NCBI GenBank assembly: GCA_018697195.1
Contig: CM031858.1
Coordinates: forward strand, 81,723,133-81,787,132
Length of the DNA: 64,000 nt
Source: Certhia americana
Lineage: Eukaryota; Chordata; Aves; Passeriformes; Certhiidae
Direction of reading: 5' to 3'
Both the position numbers and the translations under genes were made by a program. The notes beneath the pieces were generated by a model. The model was given only the letters and a program-made list of their open reading frames with translations. It was not told the origin of the DNA and did no database searches. Below are positions 22,727 through 34,703 of the stretch, one piece after another. The number at the start of each line of letters is the position of its first letter. The first letter of the stretch is position 1.

Positions 22727-25700
22727 TATCATGTAGTTGTTAGTTTTTGGCATTGTGTAATTAAACCATCTTCTTTAATGTTATTTTTGCCAGTATCTAA
22801 TTAGCAGAGCCATCTGCCTAAGAAGTGCTGGACCATCTGTCTGGAATACTGTTCTGTTCATTTCTTGGTTCTTGACTAATTAACTTCTTTCTCTATGAAA
22901 TGTAATAGTACATTCTGTTTCTACATTTCAAAGCTTATGTCTAAATATATATGAATGCATACCTGTCTACCTGTATATGTTTTGAATATCTGTGTAGCTA
23001 CAGGAGCATAGTTCCCCCAGGAGGTCTGATTGTACTCAGTTATGTGTGCAGATTTCACTGGTAGGTGAAAGTAACACTCTTTGTGTTGCCCTGTCAGTAA
23101 AATTAATACATAAATCACTTAAATCATTCTAATTCGCCAGTCCTTTATTGATTGTGCTCAAATTTCCTGTCAACCTTTACCAGTTTCCTAAAGTTAGAAT
23201 TATAGAAAGGGGCCATATTAAAGTTAAGTACATAGAGCTCTGATTTTATTTTCTGTTATATTTTGTAATTTTTCTGGAAAATTATATGGTAATTCAGAAG
23301 GGACCTCCAGATGTCTTGCCTGGGGACTTCCTTTGTTGCTGCATGTTGGGCATGTAAGAAAATTCCTTGACAATAACTTCTGTGAACTTTATTTACTGTT
23401 TCTACATTTTCCATGTTTCTCTTTTCGGGTTCTTCAAAGGTATTTGGATAAATCAGTTTAAATTAGATATTGTCTTTCAGTTTTCATTGGAGTTAATTTC
23501 TTTGCAGTTACCTAGTTTAACTTGCTGCAAGATACAAGATTTTAACCTCTAAGCAAGGCTCTTACTGTTCATCCAGAGATGTTACTTAGTTAGATGTTAA
23601 TTTCCAAAGTATATTATTAATTTCAATAATGTAATTTTTAACTTTACATATATGGGTGCTGAATCCACATTTTTCTTCATTATGAAGATAGTAGTTTTGT
23701 TCTCGAGTTGGAATTTTTTTTCTTTACTGGCTGGAATTTCTCTCCTCCTCCTACCCTTGAAAATTCCAGGAGAGATTTCATCTGGGGATTTGAAGTTCTT
23801 TACAAACATCAATGTTTAAAACACTTATGCAGTTATTTACAACTGAGGTTTTGCGAGAAGCTGCCTGCCATCAGTTTAAAACTTGAGTTCAAGCTTGGAG
23901 TTAAGTGTGCACCAAAGCCTTGGTTTTGTTCAGTCTGATTTTATGTCAAATCTGTATGGAGCTTTGTGGTCCATGCATTTTTTTTAACCAAGGAAAACAA
24001 TATGTGTTCAAAAGGGAACTGTGAAAACCTCATCAGAGTACACTGGGTTAAGTTCAAGTTGTATCTTTCAAGTGCAGTCTTCAGAGTTGCCTGCATTGAC
24101 TTTCACCGCGTTAAAAATTTCACTATGTTACATAATTAAGGTTTATTTATTTTTAGAATGTATTTATGAAGGAGATTGGGAAATCAGGAGCACACTAAGT
24201 CAAGTCATTAAATTTATAGAGGTGCTTGAAAGACTGTATTGATCACAGGATTTATAAAAGCCATGTCATTGTAAATATTTTCAGCTTGCTGTAGGAAACA
24301 GACTGCTGTTCCACCTTTAACCCTTCTCCTTAACCTATGCAGCTGTGTTCTTTGTAGAGATGTGTAGTAGCAGCTGTGTATAACCTGTCCTTATTCTCTC
24401 TGACACTGACTTTCAAATCCCTGTTTGCTCCTTCCCCAGAGTGAACAAACTTGAGTGTCTATAATTTGGCTCAGAGAACTTTGTTGCCAGCTTAAGTAGA
24501 ATTATAGTACACTGAATGCTTCAGGTTGTATTTTGGATGAGAAAATTAAATGTTCTTGTTAAGAAAAAATAGGAAAAATATATCCTAATAGGATAAACCT
24601 TAGCTGTATAGATCTTCATATTGAATCAAATATCCAAGGTGGTTTGCATGTCATATCTGCACTCCTCCTCAGAACTTCATGGAAACGTCATCAATCAGTA
24701 TCAAGCTGGAGAATATGTCAGTTTAAGGGGAGTATATTTTACTGGATAACAGTAATATCTGTAAACATGGTTTTGCATTTACTGTCTAGAATAATACAAT
24801 CCATATGTATCCATCTCATCTTTCAGAATGACAATTTTCAAGTTGCAATCGCCTAATGGCAAAACCCACATTGTTATTATTCTGTTGGGACATTTTGTTT
24901 TGTCTTTGTATGCTGAAGATTCAGAACATATTTTTCTTGTCCTTTTCTCACATTGAAATGACATTTATCTTGAAGAGTTTTCTACCTGTCTTCCCCCTGT
25001 ATAGAAGCAGTAGACTGTGTTAAATATCTAAATTTCCATTTTAGGGGAAACTCCCCTGAATTTCCTGAAGATTAAAAGGTAAAAAGAAAGCAAGCTCTGT
25101 ATAGCAATGTTTGCCTGCATTACTGAGCTATGTGGGAAGCCTTAGAGGCCAACGTACAACAGATTGAACTACTCAGCTCTCTTTGGATGCCTTTGTACTA
25201 TATTTCATTTGTAGCCTCCTCTATTATTATCTCCTCTAGCAGTGGAACCATGGGTTATAGGAATATGGGTACACTTAGTTTCAAAGATTGGACTTTGCTT
25301 TGTTACCAGGGTGTCTGCATTTATTTCTTGTTCACATAGTACCTACTCCTTTTTTAGCAGGCATTGTCATGAATAGGGCTTTCCCAGAGAGTTGGCCATT
25401 TGCTTAACTTGCAAGCAAATATATTTATATCTAGTTGTAGCAGTTTCTTCTGGTTTTGTTCTTGTATATGCTGTTAACTATGATATCCAGAAATATTACA
25501 TAATGATTTAATATTTCACATCCTTTTCCTTCAGATTACTTTTACTGTGGACTTAGAGACAATTGAAAGCTGGGTATTTTGTTGCTGAAAATTGATTTAT
25601 TGATAAACATTTTGTATTTAATGCAATCTTTTTCCTTCTGTTCATGCTTGACATGTTTTTCTCGGTTCAGTTTTAGCCAAGAACTTTCCTTCAGACCTTC

Positions 25701-27407
25701 CTTTTAAGTACCCATATTTCACTCTCTTTCTAGTCTGACCCCTCCTGGTAACTAACTCTTGCATTTCTCCAGGCATTTGAATTTTTTTGTATCATTGAGG
25801 GATAATGTATTCAGCACTTGTATCTAGTGCCATATGACATGGAGGTTCGGTGTGTCCTAACAGGTTGATTAGAAATTCAGTTGGTTGTCCTATGATCTCC
25901 TTTACAGATGTGAATTGCTTTTTGCATTACTGAGTCAAAAGAGTTAGGTCATTGCTGCTTTTTTTATCGAACTCACTAGGAGATTTCTTTCATGCTGCTA
26001 GATACAGTTTGTTATAAATTCTAGGGTCATTCACAAGTGGATTCTTCCTGAAGTTTGCAGTATATTCCCCTATATACCATAGTCATTTAGCATTGCAAAA
26101 GCAAGTGCTGTAAACAGGAAGGTATAGGGTGGAGGAAGAGAAGTAATTACATTAATTTTCATAAGTTGGTTTTTTTTCTTGAAGTGAAAAATGTTCATTC
26201 TTGAGCTTGTTAAAACACAAATCCTCTGAAAGGCATTTCCACCCTTAGTTTAACTAGGTTTTCACCCTATTATTAATTAGAAAGTCTGATTGCTATTAAT
26301 ACAGTCTCCATTAAGACAGGTACAAAATATTTCCTAAATTAAATCTGAATAAATGGTCTTTCATTATTTCCTTGCAAATAAAAATGAATAGGCTGTGGTT
26401 TCAGTAATTAGGCAGCAGTGGTTACTTCAGAAATCTCAATTCTTCTTGATAAAATGTGAAGTGCTTTGTGGCATTTTTATCTAAAGAGCATATGGATGTG
26501 CACTGTTGAGGTGAAAGAATGCATCCTGATTTAAAAAGCACTTTGACTATGCAGCATATACAGGCATTCAAATATGTACATGTATTGGCACATTAACACT
26601 AAGCATGCAACCTGCTCCATTGAACAGCAAAGTTTGTAAGTCATAGCTGCTGAATGTTAAATATGGAAATAACTGGAATTAACTCATGCAGTGAAACTCT
26701 AGTAATGCAGACTAGGCATTACAGTCCTGGCATAAATCTGTTGAAGCAGTGAGACAGCTCAAAAAATGAGGATAAATTGCTTCTGCTTTGCAGTGCACTG
26801 TTTCACTGTTGTCTTGTATGTCTTGTCTTGTATGTCTCTGCCCATTGCTTCTTTCTCTGAATGGATGTTTTAGTGCTTCTGATTAGTGCTGCAGTCATAC
26901 TTTAGAGACTAAAATCTCCATGATGCTTGAGATAAATACTTCAAGAAGTGCAATAGGGCACGCTTTCCTATTGAGCAAGGTTTCTCAGCAGAGCTGACCT
27001 CAGATGCTGTGGTGATGCAGCCCAGCTCTGCTGGAGAAAGAGGTTCAGTCTTTGCATTCCTCTATCTGCTCCCCCTCATAAAATTCAAAAAAACATGAAA
27101 AAAAAATTATAATAAAAAAAGACAAAAAAGGCTGAATAGTATCAAGTGTAACTGGGTTTTTTTGCTGTAGTGATAGGTACAGTTAATTATGATATTGGCC
27201 AGCTTCCTTTTGGATTAAAATAATGAGAAACCTTCAAGAGTAAAGCTACATTTCTAAGGAGAAAACTCTTAAGTGGCAGATAGGCTCATCCACAGCTAAT
27301 CATCAGTATCTCTGAAACACATAACAAAAACATGGGCTTAGATGGCTCAGAGGCTATCTAAGATTTTTGTGTTACCTGTATTTCTAACAAATTCCTTTTG
27401 GTTGCAG

Positions 27408-27470
27408 GCAGTGGAGTGGCAATGTGATGAAGCTACTAAAAGAGCCTGTTACAGTAAAGGCAAATCAAAG
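27408..27470 (+). CDS. SEMA5A: SEMA5A internal exon 1 of 6 in window (phase 0-0, 21 codons)
   Basis: This exon encodes a short piece of the N-terminal Sema beta-propeller, reading AVEWQCDEATKRACYSKGKSK. The acceptor is TTGGTTGCAG and the donor AAG/GTAAGC. At 63 nt it begins and ends on codon boundaries, so the preceding exon, outside the window, must also end in phase 0. It carries two cysteines expected to form Sema disulfides and a basic C-terminal stretch. Semaphorins have a Trp followed by an acidic and cysteine-containing strand at this point. In mammals, from memory, the segment reads almost identically, with Glu where this has Gln after the Trp. An open frame runs 23 codons past the donor before a stop, which is chance intronic reading. 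Because the exon is short and in phase, skipping it would keep the frame but delete two cysteines. Confidence 0.9.
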
Positions 27471-29649
27471 GTAAGCATGAGACAATTGTTCTGCTTTAGT
27501 AAAAATGCTATGTTAATAGCGGATATAATTTAGTGTATAAATCCATACCTTATGTATTTTTACTGACTCCCTTTCTGAAGAGAGATGTAGAAGAGGAGTC
27601 TGCCACTGATGTGTAAGCAAAAATACAAAAAAGAACATAGGGAGCACAGGGTGAGAGATAGAGTCATCTGATTCCTGTCTGAAATGGCCATGAACTTTAG
27701 CTTCCAGCAATTTACTGTTTTGACACCAAGGTTAAACATGGTATGTCATATGTAGTGAACTGTATTCTCACTTCATTTTCTGTGCTGTAAATCCTGCATG
27801 GCTGTGTAATTACTTTGTAAAATTCTCAGTTTATATCCCTGTGTTTAAAATGCAATTTTATTAACTTTTTTTATTTCCTATCTGCTGGTGCTATGAAGAA
27901 AATAATATTAAATTCAATAACTTCTTAGACATCGAATTTGATGTATTTTTGTATTTAAAACCAATTCTTTATCTGGCCCACTGCAATTTCTGTTATGCAG
28001 TACAGGTAAATGTAATGCTAAGATGGAAACTTTGGCTGTCCCAACCTGAAACTAGTTAAGAAATTAATTATAAAAGCAATTAGAATTGCATGCAATCTAT
28101 ATTTTAAATTTTTATAATGTTTAATGATTAAAGTTTATTCAGATATAACATAAAGCGACAACATATCAAGAGTGAGTGGTAAGTGAAGAAGAGCACACTT
28201 TTATTCAGTAGAATGTGTTGCATACATTATTGTTGTGCAAAACTAAAAAAATCCCAAGCTTCCAAAGCATGTTGCAAAAGCTCTTGTCATCTTGTAGAGG
28301 AGGAATCTCTTCTGTATAGTTATCTAATCACTGACTTAAATTTCTCCCATGAAACAGTTAATTTCCAGATCCTTCTTTACTAAGGGCTGGAAAATAAAAT
28401 TGCAGTGTATGTTTGTACATTTGAGATTAAAGAGGAAGAATGGCCTCGCTTGTGAAGCAGGGCCATGTTACAGAGTGAAGTATAGAAAAGAAAGGACTTT
28501 TGGAACCTCATATTTTAAGCAAAAGTTTAATTTTCTGTGTTGTTATTTTTCCCTAGAAAAAAATATGCTTCAATATGTAATATCTCCCTCAAGCCTTTAT
28601 CCTTAGCTTTCAGATGACAATACTTGAAAGTAAGGGACTATGCTCAAGCGTCAGTAGAGTATGTCAGAATGCATTGATCAAGGGGCGTATACAGTAGAAA
28701 CTATTCTGGTAGGAATGCTATCTGTAATTAAACGTATATGTGTAAGTATCAGTGATTTTCCAAGTTTAAGGTTGTGAGAATAACATTCAACTTGTCTTAA
28801 AGTCATAGTGCAGTGACTGTGACCTAACATGATGGATTGAAGCAATTGTAAAGTCGAGGCTATAGCAGTGTACTTTGGATTGATATGTTGACAACACTGT
28901 AGCCACACTTTTGGTTCAACAGTGTAATGCATCTGTTGGCATTAAATAATCGTGTTAGGAGAGATGCACAACGCTTGTGATACACATTTAAGATTGGGCC
29001 TTAGTCATAGTCATACAGAGTTTCACTTATGCTCATCGCATCCTTTTGAAGAAGATGATGACTGGAAGTTAAGCTGTGATGTAAAATAATATATATGCGA
29101 TTCAAATAATGACCTCTGGTAAAGTTTCTTAGTAGTGTTATTATTTGTCTAAAGATTTCATTTGTACCCATAGCCATGTTCCTCATTCACAATCTAGAAG
29201 AGAAGTATAGTCTTTATGCTTCATTACATTGAAAAGAAATCCTGGGAGTAAATACTTCTCTTTTTATCTTTATCATTTGGGTTGGGTGTTTTTTGGCGTG
29301 CAAACGTTGTGGCCTGTAAGCTTCATATGGGAGTTGCTGGAAAATGCAGAGATACTGTCTGAGAAAACCTACCCAGCTGGAACAACAACTGTCTTTTTGA
29401 ACTCTTCATGCCTCTTTTGTTTTCACTGATGTGGTCAAGGTTAAAATCAAAGATAAATTTATGACCAGAGAAAGGACAGCACAGATGTTTGCTTTTGTTG
29501 GCTTATTTCCAAGACTAAAGCAAGGTCACTATACTCTCTGTAGATGGAGACTCATGCAGAGCCTTCCCTTGGAAAAACTGGGAATTATCAGGAGGAATAA
29601 ATTCTAGTGCTACGTTGTCCCTCTTCATAGGAAATTTCTTTGCAAACAC

Positions 29650-29679
29650 AATTCCAGTTACCAGAATTCCAGTTATCAG
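29650..29679. repeat. 15-bp tandem duplication
   Basis: AATTCCAGTTACCAG followed by AATTCCAGTTATCAG, one mismatch. Confidence 0.95.
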
Positions 29680-30100
29680 GAAAACTCGCTTGCTTGCCTG
29701 TTGTATAAATAGATGCAGCCCAAATTAGAGAGTTGCTGGGGGTTGCATTTCTGTAACATTTCTCAGGTGAATTCAGATTTCAGGGCAGGCACATGTAACT
29801 GTAGGAAGACACAGGAAAGACTGGAGTCAAAATAGGTTAAGTCCAGCTGAAACTGTGGCAAAGGAGAGATGAGGATTGCAGTGATGGCTGAGGGTAGGTT
29901 ATTCATTCAGATCCTGATTTCTCTAGAAGCTCTGCTGACCACAGAGCAGCATGAGGGCAACAGGTTCAGGTGGCAAAACCTGAACTCATTGTTTGAAAGT
30001 CACTTTAATTGACGGAGTGAATGCCCTGAAACCAGAAGGTGTCTTTGAACCCTGAAGCAGCTCAAGCAGTTTTAAGATAATGGTGAATGAAACACAACTC

Positions 30101-30117
30101 TTTTTTTTTTTTTTTTT
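30101..30117. repeat. Poly-T run of 17
   Basis: Seventeen uninterrupted T. Confidence 0.95.
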
Positions 30118-31718
30118 GTTCTTGAGAAAGAAGCTGCATGGAATTTTTGCCTGTGGCTGTTATCCGTTGTTCTGAGGTTTATGCTTTAGAAGCCAATGAG
30201 GGAAAAGAGCTGGAGGGGAAAATATATGGAGAGATCTGTCACATTTGACAGTGTAATGGGCACTTGACTTTTGAAGGCCAATGTTTGTTACTCAGACTTC
30301 AGACATTTATCTATCAGTTTAAGCTTTCGCCTAAAATAGCTAGTGGCTTCAAGAGTAAGCTATGCAAAATTGTGTCCTTGTGGGCAGCATGCATTAGCAT
30401 GAAGAAGTCTAAAACAACAGACATGATTAAGAGAATAAATTTGCCTATTCATACTGACATTTGTGGTAGGGAATGCTAGAAAGAAAAAAATATAAATGCA
30501 CTTGTTGAGAAGGCAATAAAACAAAGAGAGGTTAAAAATAATAATGCTAATTGAAATGAAGTCCCATTTCTTGCTTATTTAAGATTCTAATGGCTGGGTG
30601 TGTTAGTATCTGAACCTTCAATAAAAGTATTTAAAAACTGAACAGACATTTGTTTAAAATATTAACCTATACAAGAAATATTGCTGCAAGAGGACAATTA
30701 TTTTGCAGTCATATTGACCTTGGACTGTCAAGGTAGTCTTAAGTAGTAACCTAGCCTGCTTGGCTGCTGAATTGTTTCTGATAGTCATATTTTGTTTCAG
30801 ATGTGTTGATACATATGTAGAAAGGGCTTCCTAAATGTATTTCTTTATTTCAGATATATTTTATAGGCAAACTGGAAAGTACATGATACAGAGGTCGAGA
30901 TAAACTGGAGAATAAGACTACATGAAAGATGGCTATCTAACCTAACATCCCCCGATCTATAAAAATCTTTTTGTTTGAAGTTCTTTGCCACTTCTACAAC
31001 ACACATCTCATTTTTGCATGTGTCAAACTTGACTTCAGAGCTAGAAAAGTATCTGAACAACTCAAGTGACTGAATAGTGAAGTCCTTTTTCAGTTTGTTT
31101 TTGGGTGGCGATGGTTCTATTCATGACCAACTTATAAAAATTTTCTTTTGCATTAATGTGGATATTTTTTCAAATTAAGAAAGTAGTCAATTAAAGAAAG
31201 GTACTCTTTCGTTTTCCATTTTTTGCACTGGTTCCCAACAAAAATTCCATACGAGATGTCTTATTTGCCCTGTTGTAGTATGGATTGCTGTGAAGTTGGC
31301 GCTGGACTTTGGAACATTAAATAAAGAATCTTGTGATTCCCAAGAATGTCAGTTTAAGAAATTAGCATTATTTTTGAACAAAATGAGTGGGTGATCAGCG
31401 TGTAAGTAATTTGGAAATGACACTATTTCAGGGAGCTCTGGCATATGAAGAGGAGAGGTTGGATGTGTTGCAATGTCAGAACCCACTTATTTTTCCTACA
31501 CGTACATTCCATGCCTTGTTGCAAAGGGCAGAATGGAAACAGACTAATGAATAAATTATTGTTTTACATTCTGTGAACCTCCTTGAGCACCCTTCCAATG
31601 AAAAAACAAAAAAACCAACCCAATCCCTCAAGAAGTTGCCTTCTAGTTTTTTTGGGTTTTTGTTTTTTTGTTTTTTGTTTTTTTTTCTTGTGATGGAGTT
31701 AAAGCAGTCTGATACAGG

Positions 31719-31745
31719 AAAACTGCCAAAACTACCAAAACTGCC
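31719..31745. repeat. 9-bp tandem triplicate
   Basis: AAAACTGCC, AAAACTACC, AAAACTGCC. Confidence 0.95.
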
Positions 31746-33258
31746 AAGTTGTTAGATAACTACTTTTTTAATGGCTTGTTGCATTGTCCTACTTGGTTAT
31801 GTGGTTGTGTATTAGCTTATTCATGTTTTAAAGAGTATTAAGGTGACAGTTTTATAAAGTTCAGTATAAAAACTTCATATTTTTTACTTGAGGAATCAAA
31901 TCTTACTTCTAAGATGTTTGTCCCTTGCCCTTAAAGGCTCAAAGAGAAGCATTTAAAAGCTACTTTTTCATAAGAAACTAATGCAAATGTGTGTTTGAGA
32001 GGTAGTTCTTCCAAGAGGTAGTTTCTTTCCTGAGATTTTACAGGATTTTTAGAGTTTATTTTTAACTTGACTTTTATGAGGAAAGGTATAGAAGATAAAT
32101 TCTAAAAGTTTTCTCAGAGACATTTAAAATGTTTTTCCCATCTTCTTTTGCAGTCTATTTTGTGCCTTTTCAATTTATTCAGAATTATATTTGTTGTCTT
32201 CCAGGATGAGAGTCTATATTCAAGATAAACAAGCAATCTATTTAATATAACTGTAGGCCAGATAATGGGACTTCTGTGCTATTACTATTGCATGGATTGA
32301 CTTACATGATTTCACTTAACATTGGCTAAATTGCATAACTGTGTTTTCACAAGGTTTTTTCCAGACTTTTTATGAGACTAGCTTGTGATGAATGCTAAGG
32401 AGCATTCAAATGTAAGTTTCCAGGAAACTTTTATTTTCTCCAAACTTATTGTTGGATCATTTTATTGGATATGGACATTGATTTTTTTCAAGAGAAGTGT
32501 TTGAATTTCTCCTCATACATTTCTGGGAGATTTTTAGTATTGCAGGACAAAGCTTTCTGTTTGAATTAACAATGAAAATTGCTGTTGATTTCTAGCTCCT
32601 GAAATGAGAGATATGAACATCATAAAGTCTTCACTCATCTAATGGGGTAAAAAACATGTAAAATTATTCCTCAGGGTAAGCATATTTGTATTGTGGTAAT
32701 GAAACTTTTTGAGAGACTTTTAATTTACAGGAAGGGAGATGCTTCTAATAAAACACATAGGGTAAATTATGAAATTAGTGATAACAAATCTGCATCTGAA
32801 CATCTCAAGAATTTTATTTTCGCTAGTCTCACTCTATTTTTGTTACTGACAACCTGTTCTTTCCCATTTTCCTCACAATTTTCTTCCTTAGCCTAATCTT
32901 TCTTTGAAGTCAACATCTGATCTCCTGAGACAGTACTGTATTATTTAAGTCAGCATCTATCAGGTCATCTATCTGAACTATCAGTTCAAAATTTAGCTAA
33001 GCCTCTGAAATGTATCCTGAGAGGAAATCTTCAGTACTAGGGAGATTTTTTGGTATCGTATTAAGAACTTTTCAGAAGTGTTGATGAATGCATTTGTGTG
33101 AATAAGAAATCTGTGCATATTTTGATTGCTACCTCAGGTATGCCTTGTTTACCTAAAATTTTTCTGTGTGGATAAATAACCATGGAAAGCAAAGAGTTAC
33201 TATTCTCCTCTGTACTCCTCGGTATCACTGAATATATTCTTCCTTTTCTGTGTGTCAG

Positions 33259-33357
33259 GAGGAATGCCAGAACTATATTCGAGTGCTTCTTGTTGGAGGC
33301 AACCATCTCTTTACTTGCGGAACCAATGCGTTCACTCCAATTTGCACCAATCGCACG
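33259..33357 (+). CDS. SEMA5A: SEMA5A internal exon 2 of 6 in window (phase 0-0, 33 codons)
   Basis: Encodes 33 residues of the Sema domain, starting EECQNYIRVLL and ending TNAFTPICTNRT. The EECxNYIRVL motif followed by a FTCGTNAFxPxC strand is a signature of the Sema family: the first cysteine pairs within blade 1 and the CGTNA strand is part of the propeller core. The acceptor is TTTCTGTGTGTCAG and the donor ACG/GTAAGAG. The terminal NRT is an N-glycosylation sequon; mammalian SEMA5A, from memory, has NRS there. Length is 99 nt with both boundaries between codons, compatible with its neighbours. A 122-codon open frame on the opposite strand (33061-33429) covers this exon; it has no recognisable features and is treated as chance. 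The following intron is only 1132 bp, by far the smallest in this window. Confidence 0.92.
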
Positions 33358-34489
33358 GTAAGAGTTAAAATGTTGTGCCCCACAAGCTGGAGTCCCTGTT
33401 CTGAGCCAGCAGATTAAAAAGCAGAACATGTTGTGGCTAAGAACTTCCTATTTGTGTATTGATGGGTGAGCTGATGTGTAAAAGGCTGATATAGCTGGTG
33501 GCAGGCCAGACACCTGACTGATCACTTTTGCAGTCTTTTCCTCAGCTGTAGGAGATGCACAGCTATGAGCAGCTCAGTTCCCCCTACATGCCGATTTTTA
33601 TGAACCTTGGGTGTTTATAAGACTTCTGCTACTGTCAGGTTAAATTGGTATCAACAGGTTTAGTTATGATATGTGGTTGTGTAGCTCCATACTGGGTATG
33701 TGTAGCTCTGGAGAAATTAGGATACTTGTATTAGTGATTTCTGACTGGTGAGAATGAGACACCTTGGCTGAGAAGATCTGTCATTCTGTGTTCAAAAAAA
33801 GCCTAATTGCAGCATCAGTAATTGTCATAATATGTATCAAAATATCTCTGGACTAGGCTGCCTATTTGTTTCAGGAGGGGAGAAACACTTAAATACAAAG
33901 AATAAAGAACTCATTGGCAGATTTATTATATTTAAACCCATTTCACCTTTATTTTCAAATAGCATATTAACATCATGCTGTGGTTTATGGTTGAAAGTAT
34001 TTGGGCTGCTAAATCAGAGATGGTTCTGCTGAGTTGAAAAGCTCCTTCTCTTACTCCCATTTTTCATGTGGAATTTTTTCCTAGAAGACACCAACAAAAC
34101 AAATAATAGATTTTTTTGTTGTTGTTGTCTGCTATAGTGGATGTCTTATTTATTCTGGCAATCAGGTTTGGTTTTATTTTTCCTAATAACAATTTTTGAA
34201 GAGGTAACTAAATTTTTGAGCCCCTTCTAATAGAAAACATTTAGGCCTGGTGGATAATGACTGACATGCATGCTTTAAGTATCAAAATGACAAAAGTGAG
34301 ATCTACAACATTACAGTAAGATTCCTATATGAAACAATTTAAGATTGATGTAGAGATCAGCTCATCACTGTTGTACAATACTAAAGGAAATAACAGGTGT
34401 CTGCCAGAGGATTTTGATCAGATTAATGAAGCTTGTCTAAAATGATAGTTTTCAGGTAATTTTAATCCCTTTTTCTTATTCTTTTACAG
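33358..34489 (+). other. SEMA5A intron (1132 bp, phase 0)
   Basis: The smallest intron in the window, with GTAAGAG donor and TTCTTTTACAG acceptor. No repeat, RNA gene or open frame of interest was recognised. Confidence 0.88.
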
Positions 34490-34703
34490 TTAAGCAACTT
34501 GACAGAGATACATGACCAAATCAGTGGCATGGCTCGTTGTCCCTACAGTCCCCAGCACAATTCCACTGCTCTTCTCACTTCCAGTGGAGAATTATATGCT
34601 GCTACAGCCATGGATTTTCCAGGAAGGGATCCTGCTATTTATCGAAGTCTAGGGGCCCTTCCTCCTCTCCGAACTGCCCAGTACAACTCCAAGTGGCTGA
34701 ATG
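34490..34703 (+). CDS. SEMA5A: SEMA5A internal exon 3 of 6 in window (phase 0-1)
   Basis: Encodes 71 residues plus the first base of a Glu codon. It begins LSNLTEIHDQISGMARCPYS and continues through an NST sequon, the GELYAATAMDF strand and the DPAIYRSLG motif to NSKWLN. These are hallmark Sema blade sequences: GxGxCPY-like cysteine strand, LYAAT strand, and the R-S-L-G turn that precedes the conserved xxPNFV strand of the next exon. The acceptor is TTCTTTTACAG and the donor AATG/GTGAGT. The split codon G/AA joins the exon at 47697 to restore Glu-Pro-Asn-Phe, confirming phase 1. Compared with remembered mammalian SEMA5A, only a few substitutions are visible, such as SSG for AGG and ALP for ILP, which is the strongest support for the 5A assignment. 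The downstream intron is 13 kb. Confidence 0.95.

Larger units (their letters stand above)
1..27407 (+). other. Upstream intronic region of SEMA5A (no exon recognised)
   Basis: I looked for the preceding SEMA5A exon, which should encode a Sema N-terminal strand ending in a phase 0 donor, and found none, so the stretch is best read as one intron of at least 27.4 kb. Recognisable contents are CR1 pieces (560-700, 8890-9272, about 10130-10320, 11440-13740), LTRs (2265-2565, 8388-8828, 13785-14110), a possible LINE RT scrap at 19290-19360 and simple repeats. The blocks 705-2260, 3890-8385, 9275-10125, 14110-19285 and 19360-27400 are AT-rich and contain nothing I can name beyond the small repeats listed separately. 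Short open frames there are typical of random AT-rich DNA. Confidence 0.75.
27471..33258 (+). other. SEMA5A intron (5788 bp, phase 0)
   Basis: Bounded by GTAAGC and a TGTGTGTCAG acceptor. I recognise no LINE or LTR copy in it. It holds a 15-bp tandem duplication at 29650, a run of 17 T at 30101, a T-rich block near 31645-31690 and a 9-bp triplicate at 31719. The rest is AT-rich unique-looking sequence without a supported gene. Confidence 0.85.

Noticed and set aside
33061..33429. 122-codon open frame on the minus strand
   Set aside because: It is antisense to the SEMA5A exon at 33259-33357 and extends into both introns; no motif or start context supports it.
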